A stretch of DNA of 64,000 nt, from positions 124,001 through 188,000 of the forward strand of contig JADJPS010000021.1 in NCBI GenBank assembly GCA_016713105.1. Reading direction: 5' to 3'. The stretch comes from Devosia sp. (GTDB taxonomy: Bacteria; Pseudomonadota; Alphaproteobacteria; Rhizobiales; Devosiaceae). This document shows, one piece after another, positions 17,041-27,103 of the stretch (positions are counted from its first letter, which is position 1; every line of letters starts with the position of its first letter). The translations under genes were made by a program, and so were the position numbers. Below the pieces are notes generated by a model. It was not told where the DNA came from. It was given only the letters and a program-made list of their open reading frames with translations, and ran no database searches.

Positions 17041-18260
17041 ATGACCGACTATGCAATCTTCTGGGAGTGGCTGAGTTTCGCGGTGCGCTGGACGCACGTG
17101 ATCACGGCCATCGCCTGGATCGGCTCGAGCTTCTATTTCATCGCGCTCGACCTGGGGCTGCGGAAGACCCCCAGCCTGCCGCCGCTCGCGCATGGCGAGG
17201 AGTGGCAGGTGCATGGCGGCGGCTTCTACCACATCCAGAAATACCTCGTGGCGCCAGATTTCCTCCCCGAGCACCTGACCTGGTTCAAGTGGGAGAGCTA
17301 TGCCACCTGGCTCAGTGGGTTCTCCCTCCTCGTGGTGGTCTACTATGTCGGTGCCGATCTCTACCTGATCGACCGCAACGTGCTCGACGTGCCGCAATGG
17401 GGCGCGATCCTGATCTCGATGGCCTCGATCGGGCTCGGCTGGCTACTCTACGATACGCTGTGCAAGTCGCCGCTCGGCAACTCGACCTATGGCCTGATGG
17501 GGGTGCTGTTCGCGATCCTGGTGGCGATGGCCTGGGGCTATACGCAGCTGTTCACCGGTCGTGCCGCCATGCTGCACATGGGCGCGTTCACCGCGACGAT
17601 CATGAGCGCCAACGTCTTCATGATCATCATCCCGAACCAGAAGATCGTGGTCGCGGACCTCAAGGCCGGCCGCGTCCCCGACGCCAAGTACGGCAAGATC
17701 GCGAAGCAGCGCTCGCTGCACAACAACTATCTCACCCTGCCGGTTATCTTCTTCATGCTGTCCAGCCACTATCCGCTCGCCTTCGCGACTGAGTGGAACT
17801 GGCTGATTGCAGCCCTGATCTTTCTCGAGGGTGTGCTGATCCGGCACTTCTTCAACACCCGCCACGCCCGTAAGGGCAATCCCTACTGGACCTGGGCCTT
17901 TGCGATCTCGATCTTCTTCCTGATTGCCTGGCTGTCGAGCGGCCCCAAGCTCGCCGGCGGAGCGGACACGGTGGCGGCTCCTTCGTCGCAGGCCTTCATG
18001 GACAGCCCGCATTTCGATGCGGTGGCGGATACGGTGCTGTCGCGCTGCTCGATGTGCCACACTGCCGAGCCGGTGTGGGAAGGAGTTTGGCAGGCGCCCA
18101 AGAACGTCATCCTCGACAATCCCGTGGCGATCGCCAACCATGCCGAGCAAGTGGCCATCCAGGCCGGCTACAGCCACGCTATGCCGCCAGGCAACGTCAC
18201 CGAGATGACCGACGATGAGCGGGCGGTGCTTGTCGCCTGGTACCGCGAGGGCAGCAGCCG

Positions 18261-18264
<4 letters not shown>
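17041..18264 (+). CDS. puuD: membrane-bound urate oxidase with cytochrome c domain
   Basis: A 407-aa urate hydroxylase of the PuuD type, which oxidises urate to 5-hydroxyisourate at the inner membrane without producing peroxide. An N-terminal UrtOxN membrane region has about eight helices and His-rich segments (VRWTHVITAIAWIGSSFYF, GGGFYHIQKYLVAP). A periplasmic cytochrome c domain (about residues 320-407) carries the haem motif CSMCH and a likely axial Met in GYSHAMPPGNVTEM. Start at ATG 17041 fits the family N-terminus (MTDYAIFWEWLSF). Electrons presumably reach the respiratory chain through a soluble cytochrome. It overlaps guaD by 4 bases. Confidence 0.93.
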
Positions 18265-19554
<1,290 letters not shown>

Positions 19555-19585
19555 CGACAGCGAGACCCGTTGGAGCCACGCCCTC

Positions 19586-19682
19586 GTGGTTCGACAGGCT
19601 CACCATGAGGGCGCCGGCCATGGCGCACGACACCAGTGCACGACTGCCCACCGGCCCTCATCCTGAGCCTGTCGAAGGATGG
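19586..19682. repeat. REP-like inverted repeat pair
   Basis: GTGGTTCGACAGGCTCACCA (from 19586) followed by TGAGGG, and further on CCCTCATCCTGAGCCTGTCG (from 19655) followed by AAGGATGG, are inverted copies of one imperfect palindromic unit. The units share the CTTCGACAGGCTCA core that recurs between genes in many Rhizobiales and sphingomonad genomes. The pair lies between convergent guaD and the XRE-family gene, where such elements commonly sit, and may act as a bidirectional terminator or mRNA-end protector. Origin from genome-wide copies is assumed from general knowledge, not shown here. Confidence 0.65.
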
Positions 19683-19694
19683 CCCGAGGCGCCA

Positions 19695-21098
19695 CTACCC
19701 CATGCGTGAGTAGATGCTGTCGGCCCGCATCGCCGGGTCGAGCTGGAAGCGGTGGTTGGCGGGCGGGTGGGCGCGTTGCCCGCAGTCGAGCCGCGGGCAG
19801 ATGCGACAGCCGGTGCCGACCGGAACCACTTGGGTGACGTTGGCAAGGTCGATGCCGTCAGAATAGACCATCTCCCTGGCGCGCTCGAGCCGGCAGCCGA
19901 GTCCGATGGAGAAGTGTCGGCGCGGCGCGTTGTGGCGGTAGTCACCCTTGGTCAGGCTTCGGGCGATGCAGAAATAGGTCTCCCCGTCCGGCGTCTGCGA
20001 GATCTGTACATTGATCTCGCCGGGGCGGAGGAAGGCCGAATAGACGTTCCAGCGCGGGCAGGCGCCGGTGTGGCGCGGGATCGAGATGCCCGAAAGCGAG
20101 AAGCGCTTGGAGATGTTGCCGGCGATGTCGGTGCGCACCAGGTGCAGCGGGATGCCCTGCGCGCCGGGCCGCTGCAGAGTCGTCAGCCGGTGGCAGACCT
20201 GCTCGAAGCTCGCGCCGAAGCGGCGGGCGAGCCGCTCGACGTCGTAGCGGTTCTCCCGCGCCGCAGCCAGGAAGGGCTGGTAGGGCATTACCACGGCGGC
20301 GGCGAAGTACGAGGCGAGGACATTGCGGACAAGTACCGGCGCGTCGGCCTGGGGCAGGCGCGAGGCAGCGATGATGGCGTCCATCTCGGTCACCGCGACG
20401 CGCGAGGCGAGGAAGTGCACGACGTTGAAGACGGCAGTCTCGGGGGGCAGGATGTCGGAAACCTGCAGGGTCAGGCCGTCGGATGTCAGGCGGCGGGCCA
20501 TATGGTGCGGTAGCGAGGCTAACTCCCACTCGATGCCGAGGATGTTGCGCAGGTAGATGCGCAGGCCGGCCTCGAGGCCCTCGCCGGGGGAGTCGATTTC
20601 GGCCCGCACGCGCTCGGCCGCCGCCTCGAGGTCGGGGAAATGGTTGGCATTCTCCTGGATGAAGTCCGACACGGCCTCTGTGGCCGGATGGTTGGGTCCC
20701 TCCTCTGACGCGGCCTCGCCCGAGGTAGCCGGCGCGCGCGCGAGCTGCTGGTAGCGGTCGAAGAGGCGCAGCACGGCGCGGGCGGCCACCGGGTTGGAAA
20801 AGGCGAGATCGCGGATTTCCTGGTTGGTGATGTCGTCGTCGGCGAAGAGTTCGTCGCTGAAAGCCTCCATAAGGTCGCCGGCGATCTGTGTCTCGTCGCT
20901 CTCGACCAGTTCGCCCGGTTCCAGTCCGAAATAGCCGGCGAGCTTGAACAGCAGCGGTACCGTCACCTTCCGACGATTGTGCTCGATCAGGTTCAGGTAG
21001 CTCGCCGAGATACCGACGGCCTCGGCGAGATCGGCCTGCGCGAGGTGTCGCTGGCGCCGCAGGCGCCGCACTTTCCCGCCGACTTGCGGCTCTTCCAT
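19695..21098 (-). CDS. XRE-family regulator with IrrE/DUF2083 domains (RamB/ScfR-like)
   Basis: A 467-aa regulator. The N-terminal XRE helix-turn-helix (residues 8-62: VRRLRRQRHLAQADLAEAVG, then ISASYLNLIEHNRRKV) is followed by a helical linker. A central IrrE/ImmA-like region follows (about 215-330, ending near VERLARRFGASFEQVCHRLT, without a clear HExxH). A C-terminal cysteine-bearing DUF2083 domain shows GTGCRICPRLDCGQRAHPP. Related proteins control acetate, propionate and glyoxylate-shunt genes, as RamB does in Corynebacterium. It is divergent from the aceA unit, so direct control of aceA is likely. The ICPRLDC motif may bind a ligand or metal. Confidence 0.88.
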   Translation of the reverse strand: MEEPQVGGKVRRLRRQRHLAQADLAEAVGISASYLNLIEHNRRKVTVPLLFKLAGYFGLEPGELVESDETQIAGDLMEAFSDELFADDDITNQEIRDLAFSNPVAARAVLRLFDRYQQLARAPATSGEAASEEGPNHPATEAVSDFIQENANHFPDLEAAAERVRAEIDSPGEGLEAGLRIYLRNILGIEWELASLPHHMARRLTSDGLTLQVSDILPPETAVFNVVHFLASRVAVTEMDAIIAASRLPQADAPVLVRNVLASYFAAAVVMPYQPFLAAARENRYDVERLARRFGASFEQVCHRLTTLQRPGAQGIPLHLVRTDIAGNISKRFSLSGISIPRHTGACPRWNVYSAFLRPGEINVQISQTPDGETYFCIARSLTKGDYRHNAPRRHFSIGLGCRLERAREMVYSDGIDLANVTQVVPVGTGCRICPRLDCGQRAHPPANHRFQLDPAMRADSIYSRMG

Positions 21099-21238
21099 CA
21101 GCCTCCTCCTTTACAGGACTTTACAAATTCACAGCGATCGGTTTGCCGAGGTTTACAGCGTTTTCCGCCGATCTTCCGGTTATATCTTGCTTCCAGCCGT
21201 CAATTGTCAAATCTTTACCTCAACGGAGGACATGACAA
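21099..21238. promoter_or_regulatory. divergent regulator / aceA control region with TTTACA repeats
   Basis: The 140-base intergenic region holds three exact TTTACA hexamers at 21110, 21120 and 21152, spaced 10 and 32 bases apart (one and about three helical turns), plus TTTACC at 21214. An AT-rich TTATATC at 21180-21186 could be the -10 of the rightward promoter. A strong GGAGG (21226) serves the start at 21239. The helical phasing is what is expected of a multi-site operator for the divergent XRE-family regulator. Confidence 0.45.
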
Positions 21239-21448
21239 ATGACCGCATATACCACGCAGGCAACGGACACGCTGACGATCGTCGCTAACACCATCGAGGA
21301 GGTCATGGCGCAGTTTCACCAGCGTCGTCTCGCCGAGGCTGGCTACGTCATCGTCGGGCCCGCCCGGCGGCAGCAGTTCACGCTCGGCCACGAGCCGCTG
21401 TTCGCCGGCGCCCTGATGGTCGCGGCCACCTTTGCCCGCACGCACTGA
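21239..21448 (+). CDS. small protein upstream of isocitrate lyase (69 aa)
   Basis: A 69-residue ORF from ATG 21239, with GGAGG 8 bases upstream; an overlapping ATG at 21232 is in another frame. The sequence has a short helix (NTIEEVMAQFHQRRLAEAGY) followed by VIVGPARRQQFTLGHEP and a hydrophobic segment ending FARTH. It has no recognised domain. It lies between the regulator's operator and aceA, 23 bases before the aceA start, so it shares the aceA promoter. It may be a small partner or leader of the glyoxylate shunt; no function is known. Confidence 0.7.
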   Translation: MTAYTTQATDTLTIVANTIEEVMAQFHQRRLAEAGYVIVGPARRQQFTLGHEPLFAGALMVAATFARTH

Positions 21449-21471
21449 GCCATTTCCAGGGAGGACCCGAC

Positions 21472-22773
21472 ATGCTCGATCGCAGCCCCAACAGCCCCAT
21501 GCCCACGCCATTCCCGACGCCGAGCTGGGCGCCGGATCGCTGGCAGAGCATCAGCCGGGACTACACATACGAGGAGGTGCAGCAACTGGCCGGCTCCCTG
21601 CCGATCCAGCACACGCTCGCGGAAAACGGTGCGCGCCGGCTGTGGGAACTGCTGCATACCGAAGACTTCGTGCCGACCCTCGGCACGTTCACCGGCAACC
21701 AGGCGGTGCAGCAGGTGAAGGCCGGGCTGAAGGCCATCTATCTCAGCGGCTGGCAGGTGGCGGCCGACGCCAATTCTTCGGGCAACATGTATCCCGACCA
21801 GAGCCTCTATCCGGTGGACAGCGTTCCGGCGGTGGTCAAGCGCATCAACAAGGCGCTGCAGCGGGCCGACCAGATCGAGACTATGGAGCGACTGAGCGGC
21901 GCCAGCACCGCGATGACTGACTGGTATGCACCGATCATTGCCGACGCGGAAGCAGGGTTCGGTGGCGCGCTCAACGTCTTCGAACTGATGAAGGCCATGA
22001 TCGAGGCCGGCGCGGCGGCCGTGCATTTCGAGGACCAACTGGCGTCCGAGAAGAAGTGCGGTCACCTTGGTGGCAAGGTCCTGGTTCCCACCCGGACATT
22101 TGTGCGCACGCTCAATTCGGCTCGGCTCGCGGCCGATGTGATGGGCGTTCCGACGCTGATCATGGCGCGCACCGATGCGGAAGCGGCGCGGCTGATCACC
22201 TCGGACATCGACGAGTACGATGCACCGTTCGTCACCGGCGAGCGGACCGAGGAGGGCTTCTACGTGCTGAAGGGCGGCTTCGAGTGCGCTATCGCCCGTG
22301 GCCTCGCCTATGCACCCTATGCGGACCTGATCTGGTGCGAGACCTCAAATCCGAGCCTTGAGGATGCCAGGCGCTTCGCCGAGGCGATCCGCAAGGAGCA
22401 CCCGGACCAGATGCTGGCCTACAACTGCTCGCCCTCGTTCAACTGGGCCAAGCACATGGGCGAGGCGGACATGGCGAAGTTCCAGCGCGAACTGGGCGCC
22501 ATGGGCTACAAGTACCAGTTCATCACGCTGGCCGGCTTCCACAACCTGAGCCTCACCACGTTCGAACTGGCACGTGGCTACAAGGCCGAAGGCATGGCGG
22601 CCTATTCCCGCCTGCAGCAGAAGGAGTTTGCCGCAGAGGCCCAGGGCTTCACCGCGATCCGGCACCAGCGCGAGGTGGGCACGTCCTACTTCGACGCCGT
22701 CGCGATGGCGGTCAGCGGCGGCAAGAGCGCCACGACGGCCATGGAGCACTCCACCGAAACCGCGCAGTTCTAG
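21472..22773 (+). CDS. aceA: isocitrate lyase
   Basis: A 433-aa enzyme cleaving isocitrate to succinate and glyoxylate. The catalytic KKCGH is present in ASEKKCGHLGGKVLVPT (about residue 190). Other landmarks are TGNQAVQQVKAGLKAIYLSG, WYAPIIADAEAGFGG, TLIMARTDAEAARLI and MLAYNCSPSFNWA. Length fits the bacterial family (about 430). ATG 21472 has GGGAGG upstream. It forms the glyoxylate shunt with malate synthase G encoded downstream, but two hairpins separate them, so the two may be independently expressed. Confidence 0.96.
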   Translation: MLDRSPNSPMPTPFPTPSWAPDRWQSISRDYTYEEVQQLAGSLPIQHTLAENGARRLWELLHTEDFVPTLGTFTGNQAVQQVKAGLKAIYLSGWQVAADANSSGNMYPDQSLYPVDSVPAVVKRINKALQRADQIETMERLSGASTAMTDWYAPIIADAEAGFGGALNVFELMKAMIEAGAAAVHFEDQLASEKKCGHLGGKVLVPTRTFVRTLNSARLAADVMGVPTLIMARTDAEAARLITSDIDEYDAPFVTGERTEEGFYVLKGGFECAIARGLAYAPYADLIWCETSNPSLEDARRFAEAIRKEHPDQMLAYNCSPSFNWAKHMGEADMAKFQRELGAMGYKYQFITLAGFHNLSLTTFELARGYKAEGMAAYSRLQQKEFAAEAQGFTAIRHQREVGTSYFDAVAMAVSGGKSATTAMEHSTETAQF

Positions 22774-22777
22774 GCGA

Positions 22778-22863
22778 AAGCCCGGCGTTCCGGGCTTCCC
22801 GTCGTCCGTCGCGGGCGCTAGGGTTCGAGCACTGATCCTCCGGCGGGCGCAGGCCCGCCGGAG
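22778..22863 (+). terminator. double hairpin after aceA
   Basis: AAGCCCGG (22778-22785) pairs with CCGGGCTT (22790-22797) in a perfect 8-bp stem with a CGTT loop, 4 bases after the aceA stop. A second, stronger hairpin follows: CTCCGGCGGGC (22838-22848) pairs with GCCCGCCGGAG (22853-22863), 11 bp with loop GCAG, then CTCTTTG. Together they should end or strongly reduce transcription before the malate synthase gene, whose start is 20 bases further on. Confidence 0.65.
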
Positions 22864-22882
22864 CTCTTTGACAGGGATCGAG

Positions 22883-25033
22883 ATGACTTACGTTGAGCGG
22901 ATCGGCCTCAGGGTCGATGGCCTGATTGCTGATTTCGTCGAACGCGAGGCCCTGCCGGGGACGGGCATCGGGGCAAGCCTGTTCTGGGACGGGCTGGCCG
23001 GACTGGTGCGCGACTTCGCTGCGAGGAACCGCGACCTCCTCGCCATCCGCGACAGGATGCAGAGCCAGATCGACGATTGGCACAGGGCCAACGGCCCGGT
23101 GGCGAACGATCCGGTGGGCTATGAGACCTTTCTCCGGCAGATCGGATACCTGGTGCCGGAACCCGACGATTTCGTCATCGAAACCGAAGGGCTCGATCCC
23201 GAGATCTCCACGACTTGCGGCCCGCAACTGGTGGTGCCGGTGTCGAACGCGCGCTATGCCCTCAATGCTGCCAATGCGCGCTGGGGGTCGCTCTACGACG
23301 CCCTCTACGGCACCGATGCCATTGCGCGCGATGGCGACCTTGCGCCGGGTCGTGGTTACAACCCCAGGCGCGGGGCAGCGGTGTTCGCCGCCGCGGCAGA
23401 GTTTCTCGACCAGGCCTTCCCCCTGGCGCTCGGCAGCCATCGCGAGGCGACCGGCTACTCGGTCTCCGACGAGGGCACGCTGGTCGTCGACACGCTCGAC
23501 GGGCAGGTGGGCCTCGCCGATCCCGGGCAACTCAGGGGCTACGCGGACGATCGCGGGCACCTCGCCATCCTCTTGCGGCACAACGGCCTGCATGTCGAGC
23601 TGGTGATCGACCCGTCCCATCCGGTGGGCAAGGACCATCCGGCCCACCTCGCTGACGCCATCATCGAGGCGGCCCTGACGACCATCCAGGACTGCGAGGA
23701 CTCCGTCGCGGCAGTCGACGCCGAGGACAAGGTCGGAGTCTATCGCAACTGGCTCGGTCTGATGAACGGCACGCTTGAGGAGACCTTCGAGAAAGGCGGC
23801 AAGAGCCTGACCCGCAGGCTGAATGCCGATCGCCGCTACACCGGAGTCGACGGCCGACCGTTGACGCTGAAGGGCCGGGCGCTGCTGCTGGTGCGCAATG
23901 TCGGACACCTGATGACGACCAAGGCCGTGCTGGACCCGTCCGGACAGCCGATCGGCGAGGGCCTGATGGATGCCGCCATCACCGTGCTCTGCGCGCTGTC
24001 GGACAAGGTCAACTCCACCACAGGCGCCGTCTACATCGTCAAGCCCAAGATGCATGGGCCGGACGAGGTCGCGTTCGCCTGCGAGGTCTTCGGGGCAGTC
24101 GAGACGATGCTCGGGCTCAGGCCGAACACCATCAAGATCGGCATCATGGATGAGGAGCGGCGTACTTCGGCCAATCTCAAGGCTTGCATTCATGCGGCGC
24201 GCAACCGCGTATTCTTCATCAACACGGGTTTCCTCGACCGCACCGGCGACGAGATCCACACCTCGATGCAGGCCGGCCCCGTGCTGCGCAAGGACGATGT
24301 CAAGTCGGAGAAGTGGATCCAGGCCTACGAGGATCGCAATGTGCTGATCGGGCTCGCCGCCGGGTTCTCGGGACGGGCGCAGATCGGCAAGGGCATGTGG
24401 GCGCGGCCGGATGACATGGCGGCGATGATGCGGGCCAAGATCGGCCACCCCAGTGCCGGAGCAAATACGGCCTGGGTGCCCTCGCCGACGGCGGCCACGC
24501 TGCATGCCCTGCACTACCATCAGGTCGATGTGTTTGAGGCGCAGAAGCGACGGCACAACCAGCCGACGCCGGGGCTGGCGGAGTTGTTCTCGATGCCGGT
24601 TCTTGACGTGTCGCGGTTGCCGCGAGACCAGACTACCCGCGAACTCGAGAACAATGCCCAGGGCATCCTGGGCTACGTGGTGCGCTGGATCGACCAGGGC
24701 GTGGGCTGCTCGAAGGTGCCGGACATCAACGATGTGGGCCTGATGGAGGATCGCGCCACCTGTCGCATCTCGTCGCAGGCGGTGGCCAACTGGCTGACCC
24801 ACGGAGTGGTGAGTGCGTCCGACGTCCGGGCAGCCTTCGAAAAAATGGCAGCGGTGGTGGACGAGCAGAACGCGGGCGATCCCCTCTACCGGCAGATGGC
24901 CGGTCACTTCGATACGTCCGTTGCCTACCAGGCGGCGCTGGACCTTGCGCTGAAGGGAGCGACGGAGCCCTCCGGCTATACCGAGCCGATCCTGCACGCC
25001 GCACGCGAACGCGCCAAGGCGTCGCCAGAATAG
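22883..25033 (+). CDS. glcB: malate synthase G
   Basis: A 716-aa monomeric malate synthase, condensing glyoxylate with acetyl-CoA. Characteristic stretches are TIQDCEDSVAAVDAEDKVGV, IVKPKMHGPDEVAFACEVFG, TIKIGIMDEERRTSANLKAC, NTGFLDRTGDEIHTSMQAGP and EDRATCRISSQAVANWL. Length matches GlcB rather than the shorter AceB. The ATG at 22883 is preceded by GGGATCGAG. It completes the glyoxylate shunt with aceA and can also consume glyoxylate produced by allA from purine degradation. The long reverse open frame across it is a shadow. Confidence 0.96.
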   Translation: MTYVERIGLRVDGLIADFVEREALPGTGIGASLFWDGLAGLVRDFAARNRDLLAIRDRMQSQIDDWHRANGPVANDPVGYETFLRQIGYLVPEPDDFVIETEGLDPEISTTCGPQLVVPVSNARYALNAANARWGSLYDALYGTDAIARDGDLAPGRGYNPRRGAAVFAAAAEFLDQAFPLALGSHREATGYSVSDEGTLVVDTLDGQVGLADPGQLRGYADDRGHLAILLRHNGLHVELVIDPSHPVGKDHPAHLADAIIEAALTTIQDCEDSVAAVDAEDKVGVYRNWLGLMNGTLEETFEKGGKSLTRRLNADRRYTGVDGRPLTLKGRALLLVRNVGHLMTTKAVLDPSGQPIGEGLMDAAITVLCALSDKVNSTTGAVYIVKPKMHGPDEVAFACEVFGAVETMLGLRPNTIKIGIMDEERRTSANLKACIHAARNRVFFINTGFLDRTGDEIHTSMQAGPVLRKDDVKSEKWIQAYEDRNVLIGLAAGFSGRAQIGKGMWARPDDMAAMMRAKIGHPSAGANTAWVPSPTAATLHALHYHQVDVFEAQKRRHNQPTPGLAELFSMPVLDVSRLPRDQTTRELENNAQGILGYVVRWIDQGVGCSKVPDINDVGLMEDRATCRISSQAVANWLTHGVVSASDVRAAFEKMAAVVDEQNAGDPLYRQMAGHFDTSVAYQAALDLALKGATEPSGYTEPILHAARERAKASPE

Positions 25034-25069
25034 GGCCGGTGCGCGGGCGGTGGTCTGTACCACGAGCCG

Positions 25070-25105
25070 AAAGCGCGATGACAACACCGCGCCTTTTTCT
25101 TGGTG
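25070..25105 (+). terminator. intrinsic terminator after glcB
   Basis: AAAGCGCG at 25070-25077 can pair with CGCGCCTTT at 25088-25096, with one bulged C, and the descending arm runs into CTTTTTCTT. The T-tract directly after the GC arm is typical of a rho-independent terminator. It sits about 40 bases after the glcB stop. Confidence 0.55.
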
Positions 25106-25142
25106 CCGGTTCAGTCCGAACGTCCTACAAATGGAGTCGCAA

Positions 25143-25454
25143 ATGCGCATTCTGCTGACAATTCTGCTTCTCGCGACGTCGACCGCGCCAGGCCTGGCGC
25201 AGTCGAGCATCCGCGGCGTTCAGCTCTCCGCCACCGACGCAGCGCGGGTAGACCGGCAATGCGACGCATTGCGCTTCCGGCAGTCGCAGTCGCTCGCCTC
25301 CAACCCACCTGAGGAACCGCCCGCCGGTGAGATCGTCAGCGATCCGGCGAGCTTCTGGGCCGAACATGCGGATGGCATGGACGCGGCTCTTGCCGCGATC
25401 GACCTCAATACCCTGACAATTGCCGACTGTCGCGCAGCGGGGTTCTACGACTGA
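25143..25454 (+). CDS. small secreted hypothetical protein (103 aa)
   Basis: A 103-aa exported protein. ATG 25143 is preferred over ATG 25131 because GGAG lies 6 bases upstream. A signal peptide (MRILLTILLLATSTAPGLAQ) is followed by a mature region with two Cys (DRQCDALRF and IADCRAAGFYD) that could form one disulphide. No domain is recognised. It overlaps the 3' end of the CocE-type hydrolase gene on the other strand by 10 bases (convergent). Function unknown. Confidence 0.65.
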   Translation: MRILLTILLLATSTAPGLAQSSIRGVQLSATDAARVDRQCDALRFRQSQSLASNPPEEPPAGEIVSDPASFWAEHADGMDAALAAIDLNTLTIADCRAAGFYD

Positions 25455-27103
25455 AGGCGACTCGCCGCGTCTATCTCGAATACCGGCAGGTGAAGGGTGC
25501 TGGGGTGCTGCGGGTCGTGGAAGATCTCGACATCTGCAGCGACCAACTGCGTCGCATCCCCCAGCGGCTCGTCCGTTCCGGTGTTCCTCGCGTATCGCGG
25601 GTGCTGGCCGGAGGCGATGACGAGCCGTAGCCGGTGGTCGCGACGGAAGCAATGTGCGGTGGCGTGCAGGCGGATGTTGAGCTTCCAGATATCGTCCGGC
25701 ACCGCCGGATCGGCGGACGTCTTGCGCACGATGCCGTCGCAGATGTTGATCGATATCCCGTTCTCATCGACATCGCACAGCCGCACGAAGAGATCGGTGT
25801 TGGTCAGGCTGGAGCGGGCGTAGATGGTAGCCCGCACCTGCCCGATGATGGTGACGGGATTGAACAGCGGCTCCGAGGTGTAGACCAGGACGTCATCTCG
25901 CCGCTCGAGCGGAGCCTGATCGACCGGTCCCGCGCCCACGAACGCGAACATGGCGCCGCCGACGGCGGGCGTGGGGTGGCGCGGGTCGTAGCGATAGGTG
26001 TCGGGCGGCGAGGCGCGGACGGGGCGTTGCGACAGCACGCCGTCGGGGTGAACGTGCCAGATCTGGATATCCGGCGCACCGGGCGGGTAGGCCTCGAACT
26101 CGTGCCACTCCGCGAGTCCGGAAATGTGCAGCCGCACCGGGCGGGCCCGGACGTCGGAGGGTTCGCCGAGCAATTTCTCATCCATCCAGCTCAGCGTCTG
26201 GCGAACGCTTTCTCTCTGCAGGTCCGGACTCACATGGAACCACGGCCCGATGGTCAGCTGCGGCGTCTGGCCGGCATCAACGAGCATGGCATAATCGCGC
26301 AGCAACTGGTCCAGCATGAAGTCATACCAGCCTGACACGAAGCTTGTCGGCGGGGTGCGGACCCCGATACGGTGGGTATGGTCGAGCGGTTGCCAGAACG
26401 CATCGTTGCCGATCGCCTCATCCATCCAGCGGCGCCAGAAGGGGACCTCGCTACCCGTGACCCGCTTGTCGGCGTCGCGAAGCGGCAACTTCATCGTGGC
26501 GCGCAGCGTGGCGCGGTCAATGCCTCCGGTGAACATGCGCTGAGCGGTCCGCAGCGGATTGCCGCGCAGTCCCTCGATCGTTTGCAGCCAGCTCAGCCAG
26601 AGGCCGACTGCGAGCGTGCCGCCCGGAAAGACGACCGAGCGAAATTCCGCGCTCGTCACCTTGACGGCCATCGCCGATTGACGGGGCAGGGCATCGCAGA
26701 TGGCCCATTGGGCGTACCCGAGGTAACTCGGGCCGGATGTGCCGAGGCGCCCATCGAACCAGGGTTGCCGTTTGATCCACTCGATGGTGTCGAGGCCGTC
26801 ATCGCGCTCGTGGCCGAACGGATCGAAGACGCCTCCGGACCTTTCGGTGCCGCGGCAGGCCTGGAGAACGACGTGATAGCCGCGTTCGGCGTAGACCTCG
26901 CCAATGGTGGCAAATCCCGAGAGCCCATAGGGCTCGCGCATCAGGATCGTCGGGTGCTTGCCGGCAAGCCGAGGGGCAAAGTGCTCGGTGGCCAGTTCCA
27001 CCCCATCGCGCATCGGCACCATGATGCGGCGCGTCCTGACAATGCGGCACTTGCGCTTGGGCAGCTTGTAGAGGTCGGCGACGAAGCGGCTGGACAGGCT
27101 CAT
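25445..27103 (-). CDS. CocE/NonD-family alpha/beta hydrolase
   Basis: A 552-aa protein of the X-Pro dipeptidyl-peptidase/cocaine esterase family. The N-terminal alpha/beta-hydrolase domain (PMRDGVELATEHFAP near residue 30) carries the nucleophile elbow GTSGPSYLGYAQWA. A likely acid lies in SGWYDFMLDQ and the catalytic His in IGPWFH. The C-terminal jelly-roll domain (about residues 330-550) shows DDVLVYTSEPL and HRLRLVIASGQHPRYARNTG. Its ATG overlaps the adenine deaminase stop (ATGA), so the two are co-translated. An acylated or amidated substrate related to base metabolism is possible, but the substrate is unknown. Confidence 0.88.
   Translation of the reverse strand: MSLSSRFVADLYKLPKRKCRIVRTRRIMVPMRDGVELATEHFAPRLAGKHPTILMREPYGLSGFATIGEVYAERGYHVVLQACRGTERSGGVFDPFGHERDDGLDTIEWIKRQPWFDGRLGTSGPSYLGYAQWAICDALPRQSAMAVKVTSAEFRSVVFPGGTLAVGLWLSWLQTIEGLRGNPLRTAQRMFTGGIDRATLRATMKLPLRDADKRVTGSEVPFWRRWMDEAIGNDAFWQPLDHTHRIGVRTPPTSFVSGWYDFMLDQLLRDYAMLVDAGQTPQLTIGPWFHVSPDLQRESVRQTLSWMDEKLLGEPSDVRARPVRLHISGLAEWHEFEAYPPGAPDIQIWHVHPDGVLSQRPVRASPPDTYRYDPRHPTPAVGGAMFAFVGAGPVDQAPLERRDDVLVYTSEPLFNPVTIIGQVRATIYARSSLTNTDLFVRLCDVDENGISINICDGIVRKTSADPAVPDDIWKLNIRLHATAHCFRRDHRLRLVIASGQHPRYARNTGTDEPLGDATQLVAADVEIFHDPQHPSTLHLPVFEIDAASRLQS

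Noticed and set aside
22712..25210. An 832-codon open frame on the minus strand opposite malate synthase G
   Set aside because: It is a GC-driven shadow: the plus-strand product is an unmistakable full-length GlcB and the reverse translation shows no domain.
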